Assembly: GCF_034314045.1 (NCBI RefSeq)
Contig: NZ_JAVIWL010000001.1
Span: 3,162,001-3,226,000, forward strand
Length of the DNA stretch: 64,000 bases
Reading direction: 5' to 3'
Source of the DNA: Glaciimonas sp. CA11.2
GTDB taxonomy: Bacteria; Pseudomonadota; Gammaproteobacteria; Burkholderiales; Burkholderiaceae_D
Shown here in pieces: positions 1 to 8,030 of the stretch. Both the position numbers and the translations under genes were made by a program. The notes beneath the pieces were generated by a model. The model was not told where the DNA came from. It saw only the letters and a list, made by a program, of their open reading frames with translations, and made no database searches. The number at the start of each line of letters is the position of its first letter. Within the stretch, counting starts at the first letter, position 1.

Positions 1-723
1 GACGAATTGCGTAATTTCGAATACAGCTCGGACCAGTTCGAAAACCTGCTGATGTGTAATTTTATCGACGACACCCAGTCGATTTTTCCGCTGATGGAGT
101 TGCAGCGCTGCATGGTCGATACCTGGGTCGAGTGGTCCGACTTTAAGGTGTTTGCGACACGGCCCTTCGGCAACCGGCCAGTCTGGATCGGTTACGACCC
201 GTCATTGACCGGCGACAGTGCAGGGTGCGTAGTGCTGGCCCCACCCTTGGTTGCTGGTGGCAAGTTTCGCATCCTGGAGCGCCATCAGTGGCGTGATATG
301 GATTTTGAAGCACAGGCCGAAGCCATCCGGCACATGACGCTCCGTTATAACGTGGAATACATCGGCATCGATACCACCGGCATGGGGATAGGCGTCTTTC
401 CGCTGGTGCGCCAGTTTTTCCCTGCCGCCACCGCCATTACCTATTCGGTCGAAGTGAAGACCCGCATGGTCCTGAAAGCCAAAAACATTATCAGCAAAGC
501 CCGGCTCGAATTCGACGCCGGATCGATCGATATCGCGCAGGCCTTTATGGCGATCCATAAAACGCTCACCGCCAGCGGTCGGCAAGCCACCTACGAAGCA
601 AGTCGCACCGATGCCACCGGCCATGCCGATCTGGCGTGGGCGTGTATGCATGCACTTGACCACGAGCCGTTTGAAGGCGGTCATTCCAATACCCAATCCT
701 TTATGGAGATTTATACCTCATGA
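1..723 (+). CDS. Phage terminase large subunit, C-terminal part (P2 gpP type)
   Basis: The reading frame is open at the left edge, so only the C-terminal 240 or so residues are present. The sequence matches the end of P2 gpP-like terminases: the region around CNFIDD and ELQRCMVD, then PVWIGYDPS, which begins the RNase H-like nuclease domain with its first acidic residue, then YIGIDTTGMGIG and a late DATGHADLAWA segment with the last acidic residue. The large terminase cuts concatemeric DNA and drives packaging into the prohead. Its stop overlaps the start of the portal gene (ATGA), indicating translational coupling. Base composition looks richer in GC than the genes from 2000 to 8000. Confidence 0.93.
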   Translation, partial: DELRNFEYSSDQFENLLMCNFIDDTQSIFPLMELQRCMVDTWVEWSDFKVFATRPFGNRPVWIGYDPSLTGDSAGCVVLAPPLVAGGKFRILERHQWRDMDFEAQAEAIRHMTLRYNVEYIGIDTTGMGIGVFPLVRQFFPAATAITYSVEVKTRMVLKAKNIISKARLEFDAGSIDIAQAFMAIHKTLTASGRQATYEASRTDATGHADLAWACMHALDHEPFEGGHSNTQSFMEIYTS

Positions 724-1832
724 GCAATAAGCAACAGGCACGATTCCGTGCCGACAACATGGGCACGGCTACCACCACCGACCTCGCTACCACCGCAATA
801 CCGGCGACGAGCGACAAGACAGCAAATGCCGCGGCAGGCTTCGAAGCCTTCACGTTTGGCGATCCGACCCCGGTACTCGACCACGCCGAGATCCTTGATA
901 GTTTGGAATGCTGGTCGAACGGGCGCTGGTATGAGCCACCTGTCAATTATGCCGGGTTGACAAAATCGTTTAACTCCAGCGTCCACCACAGCAGCGCGAT
1001 CTACTTCAAAGCCAACATCCTGACCTCGACGTTTGTGCCGACACCTCTACTGTCACGCGATGCCTTCAAACGGCTGACGCTGGACTTTTTAACCTTTGGC
1101 AATGCGTACCTGGAGAAGCGGGTCAGCCGCAGCGGCAAGCTGTTATCGCTGGCGCATGCGCTAGCCAAATACGTGCGGCGCGGGCGCGATCTGGACCAGT
1201 ATTATTTCGTGCGCGGCTGGCAGGAAGAATACGCGTTTCGCACCGGCTCACTGTGTCACCTGATGGACCCCGACGTGAATCAGGAAGTCTACGGCGTGCC
1301 GCAATATCTGAGTGCGCTGCAGTCCGCATGGCTCAATGAAGCGGCGACCTTATTTCGGCGCAAGTATTACAAGAACGGCTCCCACGCCGGATTCATCTTT
1401 TACATGACCGATGCGGCCGCAAACAACGCCGACGTGGACAACCTGCGTCAGGCCATGCGCGACAGCAAAGGGCCGGGTAACTTCCGCAATCTGTTCATGT
1501 ACGCACCGAACGGTAAGAAAGACGGTATCCAGATTCTGCCGGTCTCGGACGTAGCGGCGAAGGATGAATTCTTCAACATCAAAGGCGTGACCCGCGACGA
1601 CGTCCTGGCCGCACACCGCGTTCCACCTCAGCTGCTCGGCATCATGCCCAATAACACCGGCGGCTTCGGAGCCGTCGAACCGGCAGCGCGGGTGTTTGCC
1701 CGTAACGAACTGGTCCCGCTGCAATCGCAATTTTTAGCCATCAATGACTGGGCCGGACAAGAGGTTGTGAAGTTTGACGACTATGTACTGGTAACCGGCG
1801 AATCCAAGACCAATGAAAGGGCAGCATCATGA
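720..1832 (+). CDS. Phage portal protein (P2 gpQ / PBSX family)
   Basis: The protein is 370 residues, close to the usual length of P2 gpQ-type portals (about 340-350). Typical family signatures are the early GDPTPVLD, then YEPPVNYAGL, the SAIYFKANIL segment, TFGNAYLEKR, and a late HRVPPQLLGI with NTGGFG. The portal forms the dodecameric ring through which DNA enters the capsid and onto which the terminase docks. It starts inside the terminase stop codon, the normal P-Q arrangement. The residues before about 40 are alanine- and threonine-rich and probably disordered. A small zinc-finger gene follows, overlapping by 4 bp. Confidence 0.95.
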   Translation: MSNKQQARFRADNMGTATTTDLATTAIPATSDKTANAAAGFEAFTFGDPTPVLDHAEILDSLECWSNGRWYEPPVNYAGLTKSFNSSVHHSSAIYFKANILTSTFVPTPLLSRDAFKRLTLDFLTFGNAYLEKRVSRSGKLLSLAHALAKYVRRGRDLDQYYFVRGWQEEYAFRTGSLCHLMDPDVNQEVYGVPQYLSALQSAWLNEAATLFRRKYYKNGSHAGFIFYMTDAAANNADVDNLRQAMRDSKGPGNFRNLFMYAPNGKKDGIQILPVSDVAAKDEFFNIKGVTRDDVLAAHRVPPQLLGIMPNNTGGFGAVEPAARVFARNELVPLQSQFLAINDWAGQEVVKFDDYVLVTGESKTNERAAS

Positions 1833-2044
1833 GCGACATCGCGGACCGCGCCGATAAAGTAATCGCGCTGGCTTTACAGCATTCGCTGGCGGCAACACGT
1901 CAACAACAAATCGTTGCACCAGATGGTCATTGCTGCTTTTGTGACGAGCCGGTGGTTTTTCCAGGGCGATTTTGTGACGTGGATTGTCGGGATGATTACG
2001 ATGGAGAACAGGCCGCATTGGTACGGGCAGGGAAGTGCTTTTGA
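1829..2044 (+). CDS. Small phage zinc-finger protein, TraR/DksA-like
   Basis: This 71-residue protein overlaps the portal stop codon and so belongs to the same transcript. An N-terminal helix (ADRADKVIALALQHSLA) is followed by four cysteines in the order CxxC, ten residues, C, three residues, C (CCFCDEP then FCDVDC), which should bind one zinc ion. Helix plus C4 finger is the layout of TraR/DksA-type small proteins common in P2-like phages, which in TraR bind the RNA polymerase secondary channel. The spacing is shorter than in DksA, so the family assignment is tentative. A second, damaged copy lies at 3660-3866. Confidence 0.7.
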   Translation: MSDIADRADKVIALALQHSLAATRQQQIVAPDGHCCFCDEPVVFPGRFCDVDCRDDYDGEQAALVRAGKCF

Positions 2045-2372
2045 GGGATATCAGCGTTGATTGTATAACGGATGAATGTCTGCAATGGGGGATTCAAGCG
2101 GTGAATGCAACATACTAAAAACGGTTGTGGCGCAGTTATGTTGCGCCGACTTCATCGATTTTACTCAGTAATTTATTACTTGTACGAAAAACTTTTATGT
2201 GACAGAATTTTGTACTAGCACATGCACCCAAAATTTATCGACGCACATTCCGTCCTCGTTCGTGGAAGCGAAATCCTGCCATCAATTTACCCCGGCTAGC
2301 ACATTATCCCGTCCCTGATTTCGTCTGATCTGATCCTAAAATTTTTTCTCAATCGTGTTTTTGGAGGGCAAG
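2045..2372. other. Non-coding stretch
   Basis: I see no credible gene here. The segment becomes AT-rich from about 2150, in contrast to the phage genes before it, which suggests that a separately acquired piece starts here. The end carries the ribosome binding site of the next gene (GGAGGG near 2363). Confidence 0.5.
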
Positions 2373-2591
2373 ATGTCATTCATTCGTGGCGATGAAAATT
2401 ACCTGCTTACCTTGAAAATTATCCGTGGAGCCCCAGGTTTTTCTTGGCAAATTGTAATTACTGAACATCGAGGGGGCCAAAATATTCAAACGAAAGAGCT
2501 TTCGGCTCTTTCGTTTGGTTCGGCTAAAGCGGCTACATCCGACGGGAAAAATCAAATGTTTAAGATGCTTACAAAGCATACCTCCCACTGA
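2373..2591 (+). CDS. Small protein of unknown function (72 aa)
   Basis: The start is placed at the ATG at 2373 because a strong GGAGGG lies about five bases upstream; a longer in-frame GTG at 2355 lies before that site. The protein begins MSFIRGDENYLLTLKI and is mixed in charge, without signal peptide, membrane segment or cysteine motif. A lysine-rich end (DGKNQMFKMLTKHTSH) follows a short alanine/serine stretch. I do not recognise a family. The good ribosome binding site is the main support for expression. It lies between the two zinc-finger copies, upstream of the CheB-like gene. Confidence 0.5.
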   Translation: MSFIRGDENYLLTLKIIRGAPGFSWQIVITEHRGGQNIQTKELSALSFGSAKAATSDGKNQMFKMLTKHTSH

Positions 2592-2892
2592 CCGGGCTTG
2601 ATACTGACTTTTTAATAATGTTTAGGAGATTGTTGAGGTCACCTGTCGATGTTAGTAGGGATTCTTATCAAAGTGATGGCTTTCTTGTTGATTGGTGAAT
2701 ATATTTTATTCTTCGATGGCACCAAGGCGCTTTCAGTGGGCATATATTCTAAATTATTAAAATTATGGATAATTTTATGCGATGAAGCTTTGTTTAATAT
2801 ATCGCTCAAATTATTTCAACATGATGCAGGGTCGATTTAATAAGCTGCCCTTGTTATGGCGATACCTCCATGTTAGCAATGAAGGAAAGTTG
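2592..2892. other. Non-coding AT-rich stretch
   Basis: About 300 bases with no convincing gene. A short open frame at 2649-2840 encodes a hydrophobic peptide without a good ribosome binding site and runs into the next gene; I do not annotate it. A GGAAAG sequence near 2884 serves as ribosome binding site for the CheB-like gene. Confidence 0.4.
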
Positions 2893-3477
2893 ATGACCCG
2901 ACGAGACATAGTAGTAATTGGTGGATCGGCTGGCAGTCTGAGTGGATTGAAAATTCTCATAGCCGGCCTGCCGTCAACGCTACCGGCAGCTTTGCTTATC
3001 GTTACGCACATACCGTCGAATATGCGTAGTTTTTTGGGAGAGATACTTAACCGCACTGGTTCCCTTCCTGCAATACATCCTGTTAATGGTGATCCCGTCA
3101 TCAATGGATATATCTATCTGCCAACAGCTGGCAAGCATCTTTTAGTAGAAAATGGCCGAATTCTATTGTCGTGTGCTTGCAAAGAAAAGTTCTCACGTCC
3201 CTGTATTGATGTGTTGTTTCGTTCGGCCGCGACATGTTACGGGTCTAGAGTAATCGGAATTGTGCTGTCGGGCGCTCTGGATGATGGAACTGCCGGACTG
3301 GAGGTAATCAAAAAGCATGGCGGGATTGCGTTAGTCCAGTCGCTAGATGAGGCACCTTATCGTTCTATGCCGAGTAACGCGATCGAACGCGTTGCCGTAG
3401 ATGGCGTCATGAAGATGGCGGACATGGCAAATGCCGTCGTACAATTTGTCCAGCCAAAGCTATACGGGACTGCGTAA
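2893..3477 (+). CDS. CheB-type protein-glutamate methylesterase, catalytic domain only
   Basis: The 194-residue protein consists only of the CheB methylesterase domain. The catalytic triad of the family can be placed at Ser12 in IGGSAGS, His39 in VTHIPS and Asp131 in LSGALDDGTAG. CheB removes methyl groups from chemoreceptors and can deamidate glutamine; in standard CheB an N-terminal receiver domain controls this, and that domain is absent here. Stand-alone domains occur beside CheR or in hybrid sensor systems, but no cheR, receptor or kinase gene is near. The ATG at 2893 follows GGAAAG; a longer frame to 2782 has no support. Its place between two zinc-finger copies inside a phage-derived region suggests cargo. 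Confidence 0.88.
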   Translation: MTRRDIVVIGGSAGSLSGLKILIAGLPSTLPAALLIVTHIPSNMRSFLGEILNRTGSLPAIHPVNGDPVINGYIYLPTAGKHLLVENGRILLSCACKEKFSRPCIDVLFRSAATCYGSRVIGIVLSGALDDGTAGLEVIKKHGGIALVQSLDEAPYRSMPSNAIERVAVDGVMKMADMANAVVQFVQPKLYGTA

Positions 3478-3659
3478 GCCTTGCAATTATGCTGACAGCG
3501 AAATTGCGGGATGGTTTACAGCGAAGATGTTGGATACCGTTGATGTATTTTTTTTAATGTCGGACATTGAAAAGCGGATGACATCAGGGGACTAAGATAA
3601 TGTTATTGAATCGAATTATTTCTGCCCTACTGAAGGGCAGAAACCGATGGTGGATTTAA

Positions 3660-3866
3660 CCGGTCGATCAGGTGATCGCGCTGGCCATACAACACTCCTT
3701 GGCGGCAGCACGTCAAAGACAAATCATTGCACCAGACAGTCAATGCTGTTTTTGTGATGAGCCGTTGGTTTTTCCTGGGCGCTTTTGTGACGTGGAATCT
3801 AGGGATGATTTTGAAAAAGAATATGCGGAAATAGTTCTTTCAGGAAATCTTTTTGGTTCTATTTAA
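3660..3866 (+). pseudogene. Truncated second copy of the zinc-finger gene
   Basis: Comparison with 1829-2044 shows a closely related copy over the last 60 or so codons (ALAxQHSLAA then CCFCDEP and VFPGRFCDV). The N-terminal codons are lost: an in-frame TAA lies at 3657, and the only possible start is a GTG at 3672 without a ribosome binding site. The fourth zinc-ligand cysteine is replaced by serine (CDVES instead of CDVDC) and the C-terminus diverges (ends NLFGSI). The copy is therefore probably inactive. The two copies lie in the same direction and flank the 72-aa gene and the cheB-like gene. Confidence 0.7.
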
Positions 3867-3910
3867 AGGTAAATCGCGTTCTTTTTGAATGCGGCTCTAG
3901 TCCGGGAATT

Positions 3911-4207
3911 CTAGTCGCTGACACCGAAATTTTTTCTATGGTCGCCCATTAACCCCCTTAATTCGCCGACTGTTAGCCCACTTTCTTCGTGCATACGGAT
4001 TAGTGATGCTGCGCTAATTTGCAAACTTCCATTCCGGATTTTACTTATCAATGGCGGGCTGACACACAGTACGCGACACAACGCTGCGTCGTTTTTTAAA
4101 TGGAGTATCTCGATTAACACATCTAGAAGGTGTCCGGGGTTAAAGGAGGCTTTATCGTCGGCGCTGTCGCCTGAGTTTACTACCAAGGCGGATTTATTAT
4201 ATTTCAT
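3911..4207 (-). CDS. Small helix-turn-helix protein (XRE-like)
   Basis: The 98-residue protein has an N-terminal tail of about 25 residues, then a helical DNA-binding region: HLLDVLIEILHLKNDAALCRV is followed by LCVSPPLISKIRNGSLQIS, which fits helices 2 and 3 of an XRE/Cro-type helix-turn-helix, and then SLIRMHEESGL. It should be a small transcriptional regulator. It is convergent with the truncated zinc-finger copy and in the same direction as the AbiE genes, but 550 bases downstream of them. The ribosome binding site is weak. The function target is unknown. Confidence 0.65.
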   Translation of the reverse strand: MKYNKSALVVNSGDSADDKASFNPGHLLDVLIEILHLKNDAALCRVLCVSPPLISKIRNGSLQISAASLIRMHEESGLTVGELRGLMGDHRKNFGVSD

Positions 4208-4754
4208 GAATAGTGTGCGATCTTAAGGAGCGCTAGGTCGTGACAATATGACTTCAGTCCTTATCGGATTAAATTCAGGGAGGTTTCGTATAGCGTAGCA
4301 CAATTCATTGGATAAATGACGGCATGCCAGCTTGTCGGAACGGATACTCTCCGTCCTCCGATAACTCTAAAAGGAATGGGCACGCCGATCATGCCACCCC
4401 CTCCGCAGTGAACGCTCTTTTTACTCCATATATTTAGTTGCATTTTTAATACCATTTATCACTTATCAACCAGTACTTGCGCCGCGCACTACCCACCACG
4501 CCTGCGAGCTTCGTTAGGTGCGCCGGTATTAGTGCACTCTGACACTCCCCCACAGCCCCGCCCATAGCGGGGCGCGGAGGGATTGATCCTGCATCAGGGT
4601 GATGCACTCTGATGCACCTGGAGCCTGTTTTGCTAGTCGTTAGTGACGGTGCGCCAAACCGAATTACTGCACCGAAACTGAGATTTTAAAAACTGATGCA
4701 TGCAGCTAAAACGTACCTAAGTCGACGAAGGCTCGTGGAGCATTAAATTGTTAT
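4208..4754. other. Long non-coding stretch with small repeats, downstream of abiEii
   Basis: No convincing gene in 547 bases. Structure seen: a 7-bp GC-rich hairpin (GCCCCGC/GCGGGGC, 4555-4573) that could end abiE transcription on the minus strand; an inverted repeat TGCATCA/TGATGCA at 4590-4606; a direct repeat TGCACTCTGA at 4533-4542 and 4603-4612; and further TGATGCA words near 4611 and 4693. The TGATGC word also occurs in the palindrome next to the integrase start, so these could be recombination sites, which is a guess. Confidence 0.4.
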
Positions 4755-5633
4755 CTAGCTTTTCATTTTTTCTGACATATGCATCCCACGCTTAAATAGA
4801 TCGAGTAGTTGCTCAACTTTCGTCAAAGTATCTCCATCATATTGAAATGCTCCAACCATGTTAATAGCCAAACGCTTCATTTGAGACTCATCGTCTAGAA
4901 TGGCAATTAATTTCTTGTAAGTTTCCCCGTTCGCAAGAGTGGCGATGTCGTTACCCAGCAGGCATACCCCAGCACGGACCGGATCATACTCCGCGGCCTC
5001 AAGAATGCTAAATTCATCGCCATATAATCGATCCATATTTCCTGCGTTCCCATAATTCTGCATAATTTGGTACAAATCTTGAGCATCCTTAGAATTGACC
5101 AAACCCCGATCTACCCAAGCAAATAATTTTAGTATCGAAAGTCCTGCTAAAGATGCCACACGAACAGTTTGATTGGGAGATACCTCGACTTCTTCGGTTG
5201 CTTTTAACACTTCGCCATACCCCGTAACGTTCATCATGACGGACATGTCTGGAGGCCAAGCAATAATATTATCCGATTCTTCGACGCCACCGAATGGAAC
5301 AAGATCAAACGGATAACCTTCCTCGAATCCGGTATTTTGACTTCTAAAAAACATTCGATGGTTCATTCTTTGTGATGCGTAAAAGCCGTCTATTTGTATC
5401 AGTCTGGTTTTTATATTTTCGAATTGCTCCCAATCCTTAACAGCAATAGCAAAATCGACATCGGACGTTGCACGGCGAACGTCCATTCCAAATACGTGGG
5501 TAAGGAGAATGTCTCGAGCAGTGGCGCCAACAATAAAATAGTCAACGTTACATTCTTTTGTTACGCGCGCGACTGTTCGTAAAATCGTTAAGGTAAGTGG
5601 GTCTAATGGACGATCAGTTTTTACAGATAGCAT
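4755..5633 (-). CDS. abiEii: AbiEii-type nucleotidyltransferase toxin
   Basis: The 292-residue protein carries nucleotidyltransferase motifs: FIVGATARDIL with the glycine near residue 36, TSDVDFAI with the two metal-binding aspartates near 58 and 60, and PFDLVPFGG with a third aspartate near 110. This fits the AbiEii/AbiGii family, the toxin half of type IV toxin-antitoxin systems that abort phage infection; relatives transfer nucleotides to tRNA or other targets. It is the downstream gene of a two-gene operon and overlaps the abiEi stop by about 20 bp. I prefer the ATG at 5633 over the TTG six bases earlier. It is a plausible phage-defence cargo of the island. Confidence 0.85.
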   Translation of the reverse strand: MLSVKTDRPLDPLTLTILRTVARVTKECNVDYFIVGATARDILLTHVFGMDVRRATSDVDFAIAVKDWEQFENIKTRLIQIDGFYASQRMNHRMFFRSQNTGFEEGYPFDLVPFGGVEESDNIIAWPPDMSVMMNVTGYGEVLKATEEVEVSPNQTVRVASLAGLSILKLFAWVDRGLVNSKDAQDLYQIMQNYGNAGNMDRLYGDEFSILEAAEYDPVRAGVCLLGNDIATLANGETYKKLIAILDDESQMKRLAINMVGAFQYDGDTLTKVEQLLDLFKRGMHMSEKMKS

Positions 5634-6681
5634 TGTCAATATTTCTTTCTTTGATCATTTTGGCCACTTCGATATTTCGAGGTTCTAATGATGCAATGAG
5701 ATCTGCGTATATCAAAATAGGAGGGGCTATATCTTGGTATTTGTTTTCTGTCGAAGACCTCCAAAATTTCTCAAGAATTTCGATTGGTCCTTCTGGATCG
5801 GGTAATAATCTGAACTTTTTTATGAGGAGCGGTAACTCAGTCGCCATCGCACTTTTTTTTATATAAAGTGTCTGTGTGGCAGGATGAAGATATTTTGTAA
5901 GACGTTGAGCACCAACTTCCCCCCCCCAACATACGTCCAAGCCATCAAACTGCATATCCTTCCACCAATTGGTGTCAGGTGATCGAAATCTTCGCGGATT
6001 GAGTTTAGGACGTAACGTAATCGGATAGTTGATTACCCACTCATTAAGTAGCCGTGATGGATCGAGAAGTTTTCGGTCGTTTTTTTTGCCAGAATCTATC
6101 AATAGCCCACGTTTCGCTAAATCAGAAAATACAGTGCCTACAGCTCCTAATGCAATGTCTGCCTCCTCTACGATCTCTCTGTATGAGGCTTGTAGCAATT
6201 TTGGTTGACATAGCAACGCAAAAATCATTCTCATTGTTGTTGGATTGTTGGTTGTACGTTCAATCGATGTTTGACTGGTCAAGCCTTTCAGGCCCTTTAT
6301 GAAGACATATAATCCAGGCGCATTTAGATAAGCGTTTCCTGCAGCATCTATGAACTCTAGATTTACGGTGCGACAGTAGTCAGCCATTTCCGCGCTCAAA
6401 TATGGTGCAATCAGAAGCCCTTTAGGTGTTAACTTTTCAAGTTGTGCTTTCACATTAGCAACGATTATCTTTCGGTCCACGGCGGATTTGCACTCAACAA
6501 TGTATTCATATTGTTGATCACCTGCCTGAAGTTCTATGACTGCATCGGCACGGTAATCGGGGCTGATTATTTTTTGAGTTTCAAGAATATGGCCTATGAG
6601 ACCAGCGTTGCTTTCTAGTGCGGAAAGCGCTGCTTTCGTAAATTCGGCTTCTTTGTAAGAAAAATCATTGATTGATGCCAT
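5614..6681 (-). CDS. abiEi: AbiEi-family antitoxin and regulator with nuclease-fold-like N-terminus
   Basis: The start is the ATG at 6681, preceded by AAGG; the frame extends to a TTG at 6699 without need. The 355-residue protein has an N-terminal region (about 1-125) with an acidic residue in ADAVIEL and then IVECKSA, a pattern like the PD-(D/E)XK fold, followed by NLEFIDAAGNAYL, which is common in this antitoxin family. A winged-helix segment lies near 145-195 (MRMIFALL, then SYREIVEEADIALGAVGTV). The C-terminal 150 residues should be the antitoxin domain. AbiEi proteins neutralise AbiEii and repress their own operon. Two palindromes upstream fit that. The layout differs from the classical form, where the winged helix comes first. 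Confidence 0.8.
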   Translation of the reverse strand: MASINDFSYKEAEFTKAALSALESNAGLIGHILETQKIISPDYRADAVIELQAGDQQYEYIVECKSAVDRKIIVANVKAQLEKLTPKGLLIAPYLSAEMADYCRTVNLEFIDAAGNAYLNAPGLYVFIKGLKGLTSQTSIERTTNNPTTMRMIFALLCQPKLLQASYREIVEEADIALGAVGTVFSDLAKRGLLIDSGKKNDRKLLDPSRLLNEWVINYPITLRPKLNPRRFRSPDTNWWKDMQFDGLDVCWGGEVGAQRLTKYLHPATQTLYIKKSAMATELPLLIKKFRLLPDPEGPIEILEKFWRSSTENKYQDIAPPILIYADLIASLEPRNIEVAKMIKERNIDNAICKN

Positions 6682-6711
6682 ATCGCGCCTTATGTTCAAA
6701 AAAATAATATT

Positions 6712-6726
6712 TTCACGTAACGTGAA
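6712..6726. promoter_or_regulatory. Palindromic operator 1 upstream of abiEi
   Basis: TTCACGTAACGTGAA is a perfect 15-bp palindrome about 30 bp upstream of the abiEi start. A near copy lies 63 bp further upstream. AbiEi antitoxins are known to repress their own promoter by binding inverted repeats, so this is the expected operator. Confidence 0.75.
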
Positions 6727-6774
6727 CAGTATTATATTGCGAACAAATCATTTCCAGTTCAAGAAATAAATATA

Positions 6775-6789
6775 TTCACGTTACATGAA
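6775..6789. promoter_or_regulatory. Palindromic operator 2 upstream of abiEi
   Basis: TTCACGTTACATGAA matches operator 1 with two changes, one in each direction of the centre. Its centre is 63 bp from that of operator 1, close to six helical turns, so two AbiEi molecules could bind the same face of the DNA. The AT-rich stretch between the two should hold the promoter. Confidence 0.7.
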
Positions 6790-6878
6790 CAATTAAAATA
6801 TATGAACAAAATAAGCTGCAGCTTGTAAAGCTGGAGATCTTCACGCCCTCTCAGCGAGAACTTATGGAGCGTTCCATC

Positions 6879-7922
6879 TTACTTTTCGGACCTGTGCAAA
6901 TCTTTCGCTCGTATTTGCGTGTATCTTGCCAGCATCTTCCAATCTTTATGGCCCGATACAAGGGCGACTTGCTCAACACGGTACCCTTGTTCAAATAGAC
7001 GTGAAACTCCCTCGTGCCTTAAGTCATGAAATCTCAGGTCAATAATGTTTTGAGCTTTGCAAGCGCGAGGGAAAAGACTACTAATTGTTCCATCAGTCAC
7101 TGGAAAGATACGTAGATCACCTGTACGCGGTTGTCGCATAGCAATAGTAAATGCGTCATTTAGTAACGGGACCTCTTGATCATTACCCATTTTTTCTTGT
7201 GGATGCTTCCGATCTCGGATAATGATGGTTCTGTCGATTTCGTTTAGGTCGCACCACTTTAGGTTAATGATTTCTCCCGCACGCATAGCGGTTGCCATTG
7301 CAAAATGGATTAAATCAGGCATCGGAACCTTCTGCCTATTACCCTTAGCGTTAAACCACTCGCAAATTAACGTGACTTCATTCGCGGTCGGGCGGCGATC
7401 TCTTTCGGTCGACTTTGTCCGTATTCCCAGATATTTTATGCTGGCTCTTGTTTCGGCAATAACATTCAGGTCGATTGGCATTTTCCAAAGTTGCTTTGCC
7501 GCGTGAAATACACTTCTTAAATAGGTTAACTCGATCCCAATAGTTACTCCGCCTGCGCCCTTGGCCCCATCCGCCTTAAGCTCCTGTCGCATTTTGATAT
7601 GCGTCAAAAGACGTTCGGCGGTGATTTTCGGAACGGTCAAATCCCCCAAATCTTTTCGAAGTCGCGCTAATACATCGAGTTTGTTGCGTCCGAATGCTTT
7701 AGTAGACTGCATCTCTTTAGAATAACGATCAATTAGTTCAGAAAGGGTAATGGCTGAAAGGGTGCGCCCGTCCTTAAAGTCCATCGTATCCATCTCATGC
7801 TCAATTTTGCGTGTCCATTCCTGCGCCATTCCTTTGGTGGGGAACGACTTGCTGATAGACTTATGTCCTTTTCGTCGAATCTGAGCGAACCAAGATATTC
7901 CACGCTTCGTAATAGTTGCCAT
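6879..7922 (-). CDS. int: Tyrosine recombinase, dusA-type integrase
   Basis: The 347-residue protein has an N-terminal arm-binding segment (MATITKRGISWFAQIRRKG), a core-binding SAM-like region about 60-170, and a catalytic domain with Arg214 in TAMRAGE, His299-x-x-Arg302 in FHDLRHEG, His325 in SGHKDW and the nucleophile Tyr334 in LARYTQ. All catalytic residues are intact. The ATG at 7922 starts the usual ATITKRG motif; upstream in-frame codons would read through a perfect inverted repeat. The gene is head to head with dusA, as expected for integrases that target dusA. It is probably still functional and defines the right end of the island. Confidence 0.93.
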   Translation of the reverse strand: MATITKRGISWFAQIRRKGHKSISKSFPTKGMAQEWTRKIEHEMDTMDFKDGRTLSAITLSELIDRYSKEMQSTKAFGRNKLDVLARLRKDLGDLTVPKITAERLLTHIKMRQELKADGAKGAGGVTIGIELTYLRSVFHAAKQLWKMPIDLNVIAETRASIKYLGIRTKSTERDRRPTANEVTLICEWFNAKGNRQKVPMPDLIHFAMATAMRAGEIINLKWCDLNEIDRTIIIRDRKHPQEKMGNDQEVPLLNDAFTIAMRQPRTGDLRIFPVTDGTISSLFPRACKAQNIIDLRFHDLRHEGVSRLFEQGYRVEQVALVSGHKDWKMLARYTQIRAKDLHRSEK

Positions 7923-7934
7923 GTGCTTGATGTA

Positions 7935-7960
7935 ATTTTGATGCAATGAGGCATCAAAAT
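7935..7960. repeat. Perfect inverted repeat at the integrase promoter
   Basis: ATTTTGATGC, a 6-base gap, then GCATCAAAAT: perfect 10-bp arms starting 13 bp upstream of the integrase ATG. It lies in the integrase leader and could be an integrase or excisionase binding site, or an operator for int. Confidence 0.6.
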
Positions 7961-7991
7961 AACACATAAATCAACAAGTTAGCACATAAAT
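7961..7991. repeat. Direct repeat pair between int and dusA
   Basis: AACACATAAAT (7961) recurs as AGCACATAAAT (7981), with 20 bp between starts, that is about two helical turns. Short direct repeats near an attachment site are typical of arm-type integrase sites, so this is a candidate, not proven. Confidence 0.45.
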
Positions 7992-8030
7992 TGCATCAAT
8001 AACTAACGATTAAAATCAGTATAAATATCA

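Noticed and set aside
2649..2840. Hydrophobic 63-codon frame before the cheB-like gene
   Set aside because: Composition follows AT-rich DNA and no start signal is present.
4261..4455. Minus-strand open frame of 64 codons downstream of abiEii
   Set aside because: No ribosome binding site, odd composition and no recognisable motif.
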